Assembly: GCF_001693775.2 (NCBI RefSeq)
Contig: NZ_MBEW02000006.1
Coordinates: 1-64,000 of the forward strand
Source: Criibacterium bergeronii
GTDB lineage: Bacteria; Bacillota; Clostridia; Peptostreptococcales; Filifactoraceae
DNA length: 64,000 bases
Direction of reading: 5' to 3'
The notes under the pieces: generated by a model
What the model was told of the DNA's origin: nothing
The model's database searches: none
What the model saw: the letters and a program-made list of their open reading frames with translations, nothing else
Made by a program: the position numbers and the translations under genes
Part shown: positions 51,315 through 58,350 of the stretch, in pieces
How positions within the stretch are numbered: the stretch's first letter is position 1
How the letters are laid out: each line of letters opens with the position of its first letter

Positions 51315-52184
51315 TTAATGTGAATGGAATAATGATTTTGCCAGTGCGCCGGATTTCAAAAGGTTAAAGCAAAGCAGCACCGTATAGGCTGCGATGGAGA
51401 ATATCGCGGTGTGCAGATTGTCCGCTATAACCATGTTGTTTACCAAAACCGCGTAAATGCCGACGCATATCATAATGAGGAAGCCTTGAAAGCCGAGGGC
51501 AAACAGGCCTTTTAAGTAGTTGTTTCCGATTTGCCCCCATTCCCGGTTTGTCATGGTGGCGAATGGGATAGGCGATACGGAGCAGTATAGGTAAATCTCA
51601 ATCATACGCCCGTACAAAACAACCGTTATCAGCACCGACATGATTTTCATGCAAAGGCTGACAAGGCTTGTTTCGAGCATAAGCAAGAGCAGTTCGGGGA
51701 TTTCCATTGCGTCAAGCCCGGCTTGCATGGACGAGAGCGCGGCGGCAACATCAATGCTGGTGCTGCCGCCGATCACGCCCGCCGCGCCGGAAACAATGTG
51801 CTGTGCCATGTCGAATACCGCCATAGTGATGTCAAAGGTATGCGTGACGATAAACACCGCAACGAACGCTTTGAAAAACCACTTAAAGAACATGAACGTG
51901 TCGATGTCGTGCATATTGTTCTTTTCCGTTACCATGCTGATAAGCTCCACGCATAGAACGTAGGTAATGACAAGCCCCGCAATGGGGACGATCACATTTT
52001 CCGATAGCGTCTGTATCATGGAAAATATGCTTGCGTTCCACCCCTGCGGGGTCTTGCCTACCTCGGCGGCAATCGTACCGACCTTTTCGTTTACGTCCCC
52101 GAACATAGTTGACAGATTTCCGTTGATCGCTCCGATCAGGATTTCCTTGATCCATTCGTTAATCGCGTCAAGTATGCTCTGCAT
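51315..52184 (-). CDS. VirB6/TrbL-like conjugation membrane protein (CD1112 type)
   Basis: 289 residues with about six membrane helices spread through the protein (e.g. VIVPIAGLVITYVLCVELISM, FFKWFFKAFVAVFIVTHTFDITM, LFALGFQGFLIMICVGIYAVLV). It matches VirB6-like channel components of the CTn group. Ribosome site is weak (GGCGGT). It follows the Maff2 gene by 16 nt and lies before the methyltransferase and prgI genes. Confidence 0.87.
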   Translation of the reverse strand: MQSILDAINEWIKEILIGAINGNLSTMFGDVNEKVGTIAAEVGKTPQGWNASIFSMIQTLSENVIVPIAGLVITYVLCVELISMVTEKNNMHDIDTFMFFKWFFKAFVAVFIVTHTFDITMAVFDMAQHIVSGAAGVIGGSTSIDVAAALSSMQAGLDAMEIPELLLLMLETSLVSLCMKIMSVLITVVLYGRMIEIYLYCSVSPIPFATMTNREWGQIGNNYLKGLFALGFQGFLIMICVGIYAVLVNNMVIADNLHTAIFSIAAYTVLLCFNLLKSGALAKSLFHSH

Positions 52185-52200
52185 AGGACATTACCGCCGC

Positions 52201-52416
52201 TTAACCGAACAGCCCTTTGAGCAGGGGAACGAGAACGCCGCCAATCAAGGCAACGCCGCCGCCCGCCATAAGCTGCTTCATGCCCTGCGATTTTGCCCCC
52301 GGATTGTCATTACCATAGCCCTCCAAGAGGTTGATAACACCCCAGATGCCAAGACCTGCGCCCAGTGCAATCACAAGGGTCTGCAATACGTCTACTGCCG
52401 AATTGAAAAATGTCAT
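52201..52416 (-). CDS. Maff2-family protein, probable VirB2-like pilin
   Basis: 71 residues with two hydrophobic helices (VLQTLVIALGAGLGIWGVINLL and LMAGGGVALIGGVLVPLLKGLF) joined by a polar loop, as in Maff2 proteins and VirB2/TrbC pilins. GTGAGG precedes ATG. It lies directly before the VirB6-like gene, where pilin genes usually are. Confidence 0.86.
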   Translation of the reverse strand: MTFFNSAVDVLQTLVIALGAGLGIWGVINLLEGYGNDNPGAKSQGMKQLMAGGGVALIGGVLVPLLKGLFG

Positions 52417-52480
52417 AGATTGACCTCACTTTCTGCCGCTTTGCGGCTCTTGAATTTTTGTGTTTGTGTTTTTGTGCATG

Positions 52481-52509
52481 AAAAAAGCCGCCTTCATCAA
52501 AAAGGCGGC
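52481..52509 (-). terminator. Terminator between the two Maff2-like genes
   Basis: GCCGCCTT/AAGGCGGC stem (52509-52502 and 52494-52487, 7-nt loop) followed by TTTTTT on the minus strand. It lies within the conjugation operon, so it may reduce rather than stop transcription. Confidence 0.75.
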
Positions 52510-52576
52510 TGCGCGGGCAATGCCCGCAAGGGAATAGGAAGTGCAAAGGTAGGAGCGCGTACCATGTAGCCGATGC

Positions 52577-52789
52577 TTACGGTCTTGATGGCGGTATCAC
52601 CTCCCAAGTGGCGGTGCGGACAAGTTCGCCGCCCGCTTTAATGAGATCAAGAGCTTGCGCCCGCTGGCGTTCGCCGCCGCTTTGAAAGCTCTCCAAAAGC
52701 TGCACGGCACCCCATACCGCAAGCCCTGCGGCAAGAGCGGTGATAAGCGTCTGCATGACTGCTTCCGGCGTTGTGCAGGCGTTCGTCAC
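52577..52789 (-). CDS. Second Maff2-like protein with altered C-terminus
   Basis: 70 residues from GTG at 52789 with AGGAGG five bases upstream. MQTLITALAAGLAVWGAVQLLESF matches the first helix of the neighbouring Maff2 protein (QTLVIALGAGLGIWGVINLLEGY). After IKAGG, where Maff2 has its second hydrophobic helix, this protein continues ELVRTATWEVIPPSRP and stops, so the second membrane helix is missing. It may be a decayed duplicate or a truncated partner. Confidence 0.65.
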   Translation of the reverse strand: MTNACTTPEAVMQTLITALAAGLAVWGAVQLLESFQSGGERQRAQALDLIKAGGELVRTATWEVIPPSRP

Positions 52790-52963
52790 GGCATCCTCCT
52801 TTCCGCGCCGCCCTGCTTGGCAAGGTAGGCACTGTATGCGGTCAGAAAGCGGTCGATGGCTTCCTGCCGCTTTTGCTGCCGTTTCTCCGCAAGGGCGACA
52901 AGCTCCCGGATCGCCCGCGCAAGCTGCTGTTTTTCCCCGCTTCTTTCTGATGCGTCTGTTCAT
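52786..52963 (-). pseudogene. Frameshifted small helical ORF after virD4
   Basis: ATG at 52963 overlaps the virD4 stop (ATGA) and encodes MNRRIRKKRGK, then the frame turns to improbable Cys/Pro/Gly-rich sequence. In the +1 frame from the G4A5 run (near 52930) a charged helix continues (QQLARAIRELVALAEKRQQK, then RQEAIDRFLTAYSAYLAKQ) to TGA at 52786, just at the next gene's ribosome site. One extra base would explain the break. A sequencing error or programmed shift cannot be excluded. Confidence 0.55.
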
Positions 52964-54807
52964 TCCGTAACCTCCTGTAAATCCGCTGCGTCAATTTCGT
53001 AATAGTCAAAGATGGTATCCGGCTTGATGATTACCGGGCGACGCTGCCGCTTCAAAAACTTCTCGATGTCAAAGGTGTTTTTCTTGTCATAGTCCGAAAG
53101 GTATTTGTATTTCGGGTGCCTCGTGATGTCGTACTTGTCGGAGAAGAACGGGCGAACGCCCCGTAGCTGCAAGATACATTTCCCGCCGTCCATCACGGCA
53201 ATTTCGTCCTGGCTCATAAGCTCCTTTCCGAGCTTTTGATAGTTCAGCCCATGAGAAACGTCCCGCCCCCGGTTTTCGGAAGTGTTGAAGCTGTCAATCG
53301 TTTCTTTCCCCAAAACCTCGGAGATTTCTTTCAGCGTCGTTTTCTCCTTGCCGCCGAGGAAAAGGGTTGTATCGCAATTCCCGATGATGGTGTCGGCGTG
53401 TTCCTTGTAGATGGCTTTTAGCTGGCTCTGCGCCTGCACCACAAGGCAAGCGGAGATTTCCCGGCTTCGCAGGACGCTGATCAGCCGTTCCAGATTGGGG
53501 ATCGTGATGTTTGCTACCTCGTCCAGCAGACAGCGCACATGAACGGGCAGCCGCCCGCCGTATTCGTCGTCGGCTTTGGTGCAGAGCAGATTGAAAAGCT
53601 GCGATACGATCATCGCCGTTACAAAGTCAAAGGTGGGGTCGGTGTCGCTGGTGATGATAAAGAGCGCCGTTTTTCGGTCGCCCAGCGTGTCAAGCTCCAA
53701 TTCGTCGCTCTCCATCAGCTCCCGCAGCTCCTTAATGTCAAAGGGTGCAAGCCTCGCACCGCAGGAAATGAGGATCGAGGAACGGGTCTTGCCCGCAGAC
53801 AGGAGAAACTTTTTGTACTGCTTGACCGCAAAATGCTCCGGGTCTTTTTCCTCCAAGCGTTCAAACATGAGGTCAACGGGGCTTTGAAACTCGCTGTCAT
53901 CCTCGCGGGCTTCGCTTGCGTTGATCATTTCAAGCAGCGTCGTAAAGTTTCGCTCTGCGTCCGGGGCTTCGTAGTGAATGTAGCCGATTAACGCACAGTA
54001 CAGCAGCCGCTCGGCTTTCACCCAAAAATCCTCGCCGGACTTTTCGCCGCTGCCCTTGGTGTTGGCAATCAGTGTGTTTACCAGCTTTAAAATATCCTTT
54101 TCGTCGCGGAGATAGGCGAAAGGATTGTATTTCATGCTCTTTTTGAAGTTAATGGTATTCAGCACCTTAATACGGTACGGCTCATAGACGAGCTTTCCGT
54201 TTTTTCTAACGGGCTTTCCGTCCTCGCCCAGCTTCGGACTGCCGCGCTCCAAGAGCTTGCCGCATTCGAGCAGGAGAGTACCTTTCGGGTCAGACACGAG
54301 ATAGCTGCTGTGCATCTGCATCAGGTTGGGTTTGACGAAAAAGCGGGTTTTGCCACTTCCGCTGCCGCCCACCACCAGCACGTTTTTGTTCCGTGCGTAC
54401 TTCGGCTGCTTCGGGCGGCTGTTCATCATCAGCCGTTCCGTCTGTGTGAGCAGCACATTGTTTTCAAACACCGGGTCGATGTACGGGCGTATATCGTCGG
54501 CGCTGCCCCATCTTGCGCTACCGTACTCTACGCCACGGCGATATTTCTTCGCATTTTTGCCTTTGACGTAAACTATAAGGCGGATCAGTGCCGCGCCCAA
54601 AATGCCCACAAGTAAATCTGCGGGGTGCAGGCTCGGCGCGAATGAGGAAAAGGCGGCGGCAAAGCCGTCACCAATGGTAAGCAGCTTGCCGGAGAGGTCA
54701 GCCCCCGGCGCAAGCCGCACCGCCTGTCCCACTTTATCAAAGAGATACACAAAGAGCAGATAAGGCAGATTGGGAAGTATCAGCTTTTTCAGATTTATGC
54801 TTTTCAT
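52960..54807 (-). CDS. virD4: VirD4-like type IV coupling protein
   Basis: 615 residues. Two N-terminal membrane helices (about 10-30 and 60-80), Walker A VVGGSGSGKTRFFVKPNL (about 150), YLVSDPKGTLL, Walker B region CLLDEVANITIPNLERLISVLRSREIS and QSQLKAIY in the TraG/TraD manner. It takes the relaxase-DNA complex to the channel. It overlaps pcfB by 4 nt. Length and order are as in CTn elements and pCF10 (PcfB-PcfC). Confidence 0.95.
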   Translation of the reverse strand: MKSINLKKLILPNLPYLLFVYLFDKVGQAVRLAPGADLSGKLLTIGDGFAAAFSSFAPSLHPADLLVGILGAALIRLIVYVKGKNAKKYRRGVEYGSARWGSADDIRPYIDPVFENNVLLTQTERLMMNSRPKQPKYARNKNVLVVGGSGSGKTRFFVKPNLMQMHSSYLVSDPKGTLLLECGKLLERGSPKLGEDGKPVRKNGKLVYEPYRIKVLNTINFKKSMKYNPFAYLRDEKDILKLVNTLIANTKGSGEKSGEDFWVKAERLLYCALIGYIHYEAPDAERNFTTLLEMINASEAREDDSEFQSPVDLMFERLEEKDPEHFAVKQYKKFLLSAGKTRSSILISCGARLAPFDIKELRELMESDELELDTLGDRKTALFIITSDTDPTFDFVTAMIVSQLFNLLCTKADDEYGGRLPVHVRCLLDEVANITIPNLERLISVLRSREISACLVVQAQSQLKAIYKEHADTIIGNCDTTLFLGGKEKTTLKEISEVLGKETIDSFNTSENRGRDVSHGLNYQKLGKELMSQDEIAVMDGGKCILQLRGVRPFFSDKYDITRHPKYKYLSDYDKKNTFDIEKFLKRQRRPVIIKPDTIFDYYEIDAADLQEVTE

Positions 54808-55289
54808 CGCTCAATGCCCCCTCTTGTCTGATTTTTCACCTTTTGACGGTCGGCGTTAAGCTGCTTTGCGGCTTCCTTAAACGCCGACAGAGCTTTTCGG
54901 ATTGAGGGTTTTTGTTTCTGTGTCAGCTTCTTTGCGGAAAACTCCTGAAAGGCTGCGGTCAAAACGTCCGCGTCGCGCCCTTTGAAAAACACAAGGTAGC
55001 GGGGCGGGCTTTCCGTCGCGTCCTTTTTCAGCGCAAAGTCAACGCCGTATTTCTTTGCCGTACTCTCAAAGGCTTTGATATTGCTGTCAGTGATTTCGAT
55101 GCTGCTTACGCCTGCGTTCTGCTTCATAAGCTGTTTTAGGGTCTGCTTGCCGTGGTGCTGCACCGGCTTATCCAACTGCTTTTTGATTTGTGAAAGCATG
55201 AAGCGAATGGATTTTTGCAGCATTTCGGCGGTGAGCTTGGTCGTCCTTATGGATAAGGCAATGACTTTTTCGTTGATGTCATCTTGCAT
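54804..55289 (-). CDS. pcfB: PcfB-family substrate-adaptor protein
   Basis: 161 residues. It starts DINEKVIALSIRTTKLTAEMLQKSIRFMLSQ, followed by a central region SSIEITDSNIKAFESTAKKYGVDFALKKD and the tail KQKPSIRKALSAFKEAAKQLN. It matches PcfB, which bridges relaxosome and coupling protein. AAAGGAGGACGG lies before ATG. It overlaps virD4 by 4 nt, consistent with a joint function. Confidence 0.9.
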   Translation of the reverse strand: MQDDINEKVIALSIRTTKLTAEMLQKSIRFMLSQIKKQLDKPVQHHGKQTLKQLMKQNAGVSSIEITDSNIKAFESTAKKYGVDFALKKDATESPPRYLVFFKGRDADVLTAAFQEFSAKKLTQKQKPSIRKALSAFKEAAKQLNADRQKVKNQTRGGIER

Positions 55290-55371
55290 TTACCGTCCTC
55301 CTTTCGCGGTGATATGTGCTGCGCCGCTTTTAGGCGCAAAAAATGGGCGTCCGCTATCTGCGCCGCCCCGC

Positions 55372-55584
55372 TTAAATCCGCACCAGTAAGCCGTTCAAGT
55401 CCTCGGCGCGGACACCCGCAAGATACCAGTTGTCGCCGTACTCCATGCGGGTCGGCTTCCACTTGCCGCCTGTGAATACCTCCAAGCACTCGCCGCAATG
55501 CAGCCCGCCGTAGTAATCGGCAAGGTCAAAGCGGATGTCGTAACGGTCAGCGGTTTCGTCAAAAAACAATGCGCCCTGCTTCAT
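55372..55584 (-). CDS. DUF5348 small protein
   Basis: 70 residues. YDIRFDLADYYGGLHCGECLEVFTGGKWKPTRMEYGDNWYLAG is the DUF5348 signature; the W/Y/G-rich beta pattern suggests a small compact domain. Function unknown. CAAAGGAGG precedes ATG. It lies between the replication initiator-like gene and pcfB. Confidence 0.82.
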   Translation of the reverse strand: MKQGALFFDETADRYDIRFDLADYYGGLHCGECLEVFTGGKWKPTRMEYGDNWYLAGVRAEDLNGLLVRI

Positions 55585-55604
55585 AGTCTTGTCCTCCTTT
55601 GGTT

Positions 55605-56582
55605 TTACAGGCTTTCGCCCTCGTTACAGGTGTAATCGGGTATGCCGCCTTTCGGCTTCGCCCATGCGCCGCCTGCCATGTCGTGGGCGACAAGAGAGGT
55701 ATAGTAGCTGTCGATGGTGGACGGGGCGTTGAACAGCACCGCCCGCAGATACTGCTTGATATTGCGGATCTTCGTGGTGTTCTCCCGCATACAGTCAAGG
55801 ACAAATTCAATATGGCTGCTCGTCAGCTTCAAAAACTTGCTTTTGACAAGCTCTGCCGGATAGTCATCCCCGGCGATGCGGAGTGTCTTTCTCGCTGTGC
55901 ATACCGTTTCCAGTATGAGGTCAACGATTTCGTCCAGTCGGTCTTTATCCATGTGCGGGTCCTGTGTGAGAATGTCATACTCGATATTGTCCTTGATGAT
56001 GTCCCTGTAAATCTCTATTGCGCTCTGCGTTTTCGCCTCCGTTCCTTTCCGTTCCGGCTCTGCCGCGTCCTCTGTGAAAGGTGAGGGGTAAGGGGAAAGG
56101 ATAGGAATGGAATGGGTATTTGATATATCCGTATTTGATTTCTCTTTTTTTGATAAATCAGTTCTTGATATATCTTTATTTAATTGCGTTGGATTTTCCA
56201 ACGTAGGGTTTTCCAACATAGGTTTTTCCAACGTTGGATTATCCAATGTTGGATTTTCCAATGTAGGTAAATCCGATACAGGCGGGGTCTGCGGCTGCTC
56301 AAAGATTACATAGTCTGTGCCGCGCAAGCGTCCTTTCTCGTCGCGCTCCCTTGAACGCACGATATACCCGGCGCGTTCCAGTTCCTTAATGGCTTCCCGG
56401 ATAGCGTCGATTTTCTCCCGGTTGATAAAGGACAGCCCCGCAAGGGTGTAGTCCCAATCCTCCGGCAAGGACAGCATTTGCGAAAGCAGCCCCTTTGCTT
56501 TCAAGGTCAAGCCTCTGTTGCGTAGATGGTGGTTGCTCATAACCGTATAGCCCTTGTTGCGCTCCACTCTGAAAACTGCCAT
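55605..56582 (-). CDS. Replication-initiator/HTH-type protein (DUF6017-like C-terminus)
   Basis: 325 residues. The N-terminal winged HTH (NKGYTVMSNHHLRNRGLTLKAKGLLSQMLSLP...INREKIDAIREAIKELERAGYIVR; about 1-85) resembles RepA_N/phage replisome-organiser proteins. A low-complexity linker of pentapeptide repeats (PTLEN type, about 105-132) and a C-terminal helical domain (about 185-310, DUF6017-like) follow. It may start ICE replication as a circular intermediate, or regulate the operon. AAAGGAGTG lies before ATG. First gene after element E2. Confidence 0.8.
   Translation of the reverse strand: MAVFRVERNKGYTVMSNHHLRNRGLTLKAKGLLSQMLSLPEDWDYTLAGLSFINREKIDAIREAIKELERAGYIVRSRERDEKGRLRGTDYVIFEQPQTPPVSDLPTLENPTLDNPTLEKPMLENPTLENPTQLNKDISRTDLSKKEKSNTDISNTHSIPILSPYPSPFTEDAAEPERKGTEAKTQSAIEIYRDIIKDNIEYDILTQDPHMDKDRLDEIVDLILETVCTARKTLRIAGDDYPAELVKSKFLKLTSSHIEFVLDCMRENTTKIRNIKQYLRAVLFNAPSTIDSYYTSLVAHDMAGGAWAKPKGGIPDYTCNEGESL
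56190..56272 (-). repeat. 15-bp degenerate tandem repeats inside the initiator-like gene
   Basis: Five or six copies of a 15-bp unit such as TTTTCCAACGTAGGG (plus strand) encode the repeated pentapeptides PTLEN, PTLDN, PTLEK, PMLEN, PTLEN. Arrays of this kind inside initiator genes can act as iterons. Units such as CCAACGTTGG are themselves palindromic. Confidence 0.75.
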
Positions 56583-56609
56583 TGTTCATCACTCCTTTGC
56601 TGTGGTTTT

Positions 56610-56721
56610 GTTATGCAGTAGAAGCACGTTTTTAAGGGAAAAGGTATAAACACCTTGCCTTGCCAAAACCGCGCCCCAAAAGTCGCTTGCTGCAAGGCTT
56701 TTTCCTGCTCTACTGCGTAAC
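56610..56721 (+). repeat. 112-bp terminal-inverted-repeat element, copy E2
   Basis: Ends are GTTATGCAGTAGA and TCTACTGCGTAAC (12 of 13 complementary). Length, ends and inner blocks (GTTTTT, GGTATAA, AAAG, CTTTTTC) match E1 at 36609-36720 in the same orientation. It lies just upstream of the initiator-like gene, whose start is 28 bp away. E1 and E2 bracket the conjugation operon. Confidence 0.7.
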
Positions 56722-56792
56722 ATGAGGGCATGAAAAAAGCGGCGTTCCTGTTCTTCCTTGTGGGAAATGAGAAACGCCGCTTGTGCGGTGCG

Positions 56793-57155
56793 TTATTCTG
56801 CTTCTTCGGCTATGAGGTCTTGTATGACTTCGCCAAAGTCTGCCGTAAAGGAAAAAATGAAGTATTCCAAAACGGCGGGGTCTGCGTCCATAGGCTCGGC
56901 TTCTTCGGAAAAGGGCAAGCCCATAAGCCCGTAGAGCATTTTTATGATTTTGAACAGCTTTCCCCGGTCGGCGGGGGTGTTCATGGTAACAAGTACGTCG
57001 GTCAAGCGGTTTACGGTTTCCATGTCACCGCCTGTTGTTACCCATACCATTTCTGCGAATGGCTGCGTGATTGCTCCGGTTACAAGGTTTACCTTATCCT
57101 TGCTGATTTCGCCGGACGGGAGTATAATACCCTTGTCTAAAAGTACGTTTTTCAT
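56793..57155 (-). CDS. Conserved ICE right-end protein of unknown function
   Basis: 120 residues starting MKNVLLDKGIILPSGEISKDKV, with AGGAGG at ideal distance before ATG. It is mostly helical and acidic, with no membrane segment and no motif that I recognise. The middle part NRLTDVLVTMNTPADRGKLFKIIKMLYGLMGLP suggests a compact helical domain. It is the outermost gene at the right end, 20 bp from the arm-type repeats, and lies upstream of E2, so it may be transcribed separately from the conjugation operon. Confidence 0.7.
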   Translation of the reverse strand: MKNVLLDKGIILPSGEISKDKVNLVTGAITQPFAEMVWVTTGGDMETVNRLTDVLVTMNTPADRGKLFKIIKMLYGLMGLPFSEEAEPMDADPAVLEYFIFSFTADFGEVIQDLIAEEAE

Positions 57156-57174
57156 GTCGTCCTCCTATAATCTG

Positions 57175-57192
57175 TGGTGCCAAAATGGTGCC
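57175..57192 (+). repeat. Right-end integrase arm-type repeats
   Basis: TGGTGCC at 57175-57181 and 57186-57192, the same heptamer and same spacing (11 bp) as the pair at 22613-22630 on the left end. Confidence 0.7.
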
Positions 57193-57328
57193 CGGTCTTA
57201 CAAAATCATCTTATACGGAGATACGGCAAGATAAATGACGATATGCGGAAAACCTTGATTTTAAGCCATTTTCGCAAGGTTTTATAAACACTTGCGCGGG
57301 CTTATAAGAAGATTTCCGTCTATCAAAT

Positions 57329-57340
57329 CAATAAAAAATA
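57329..57340 (+). repeat. Right attachment core of the ICE
   Basis: CAATAAAAAATA, identical to 22460-22471. It is at the same time the outer part of one arm of the host terminator hairpin at 57330-57373. Confidence 0.7.
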
Positions 57341-57373
57341 CCTTTGTAGTTTTTTACAAAAGTATTTTTTATT
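57330..57373. terminator. Host bidirectional terminator of aroE, split from bceB by the ICE
   Basis: 19-bp stem with one mismatch (arms 57330-57348 and 57355-57373, 6-nt loop) and T-rich tails. It lies 37 nt downstream of the aroE stop. Before insertion it would have served bceB from the other side. Confidence 0.8.
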
Positions 57374-57410
57374 GTTTTTTTATTTTCACTTAATCCAGTT
57401 TCGTATTAAG

Positions 57411-58277
57411 CTACAGTTTTAAACTATTTATTATTTCTTCTACACTTGCTGATTTTCCAGTCCAAAGCTTGCAAGACTCAATCCCCTGACATAACAACAT
57501 AGGTACTCCATTTGTATTTTGTAGATTATTTTGCTCAGCATATTCGATTAGCTTTGTTTTTTTGTCACTATACACTAAATCATATATAAACGCTGAGGTC
57601 TTAGATAACACCTCCTTACTTGATACTATGCACTGATTTTTATCTTTTAGTCCAAGAGAAGTGGCATTTATAAGCATATACGCATCAGAAAGCTCATTTT
57701 TTATATTTATGTCATTTGACTCTATTATTCTGACTTTTGTTTTAGATTGCATTTTATTTGATATAATATCAAGCAGTCCTTGAGACTTGTCTCTATTTTT
57801 TTCTTTTTCTACTATCACTATCTCTGAGGCAAAGCTCTTTGCAAGCATTATACCTATAGCTCTACCCGCTCCACCCGCTCCTACTACTAAAATTTTTTTA
57901 TTCCTTATGTCTAAATTTAAGTATTCTAGCGAGGTTATAAAACCAATACCATCGGTGTTGTAACCAATAAGTTTTCCATCATCACCTATTACAACAGTGT
58001 TTACAGCTCCGGATAATTTTGTCTCACTATCTATTTCATCTAAATACTTTAATATTTCAACCTTTAATGGAAATGTTATATTCATACCTCTTGCATTTAA
58101 ATTTTTTAAGGATAATATTATATCTTCTAAATCTTCTTTTTTTGTATCAACAGCCAAATAACAATAATTTTCTCCAAGCAGTTCAAATAAAAAATTTTGC
58201 AATTTTGGAGATTTGCTATGTGAAACCGGACTGCCAAGCAGTGTTATTAATCTTGTAGTTGCATCTATATAATTCAT
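57411..58277 (-). CDS. aroE: Shikimate dehydrogenase
   Basis: 288 residues, the usual size. Substrate-site residues are visible: SHSKSP at 19-24, Lys72 in NITFPLK (catalytic), Asn93 in GAVNT and Asp109 in YNTDG. The NADP-binding loop is VVGAGGAGRAIG (about 126-137). It reduces 3-dehydroshikimate to shikimate in aromatic amino acid synthesis. No other aro gene is near. It is followed by the terminator that the ICE has invaded; the reading frame is intact. Confidence 0.93.
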   Translation of the reverse strand: MNYIDATTRLITLLGSPVSHSKSPKLQNFLFELLGENYCYLAVDTKKEDLEDIILSLKNLNARGMNITFPLKVEILKYLDEIDSETKLSGAVNTVVIGDDGKLIGYNTDGIGFITSLEYLNLDIRNKKILVVGAGGAGRAIGIMLAKSFASEIVIVEKEKNRDKSQGLLDIISNKMQSKTKVRIIESNDINIKNELSDAYMLINATSLGLKDKNQCIVSSKEVLSKTSAFIYDLVYSDKKTKLIEYAEQNNLQNTNGVPMLLCQGIESCKLWTGKSASVEEIINSLKL

Positions 58278-58328
58278 AATCTTATACCCAATAAAATATT
58301 TTAATTTAATATATACTCTAAAATAAAA

Positions 58329-58344
58329 TGTTCCACGTGGAACA
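58329..58344. other. parS-like centromere site
   Basis: TGTTCCACGTGGAACA, a perfect palindrome that differs from the bacterial parS consensus TGTTTCACGTGAAACA at only two symmetric positions. It extends to 24 bp with four A and four T residues on the sides (58325-58348). It lies between aroE and sigB, a few kilobases from gyrA and gyrB, which fits the origin-proximal placement of parS sites. Confidence 0.8.
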
Positions 58345-58350
58345 TTTTAC

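Larger units (their letters stand above)
22460..57340. mobile_element. Tn916/Tn1549-superfamily integrative and conjugative element, about 34.9 kb
   Basis: The boundaries are set by the direct repeat CAATAAAAAATA at 22460-22471 and 57329-57340, by TGGTGCC arm-type repeats just inside both ends, and by a sharp GC rise between AT-rich host genes. The left end holds the integrase reading outward. The conjugation genes (PrgI, VirB4 and VirB6 of the C. difficile CTn type, Maff2, VirD4, PcfB, CHAP peptidase, TopB, MOBP relaxase) are complete or nearly so. The interrupted host locus is the terminator between convergent bceB and aroE. The cargo at 25.8-33.7 kb is a metal/siderophore-import-like cassette, and no known antibiotic resistance gene is present. 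Confidence 0.92.

Noticed and set aside
52460-52592. Small ORF after GGAGGTG with an ATC-type start (frame beginning IKTVSIGYMVRAP)
   Set aside because: No standard start codon near the ribosome-like site, no known similarity, and it runs into the terminator stem; noted only in the findings.
56190-56272. Regularly spaced repeats that could suggest a CRISPR array
   Set aside because: The 15-bp units are contiguous without spacers and encode in-frame pentapeptides of a clear coding region.
58325-58348. 24-bp palindrome read as a terminator
   Set aside because: The palindrome has no loop and its core fits parS; two better terminators lie just beside it.
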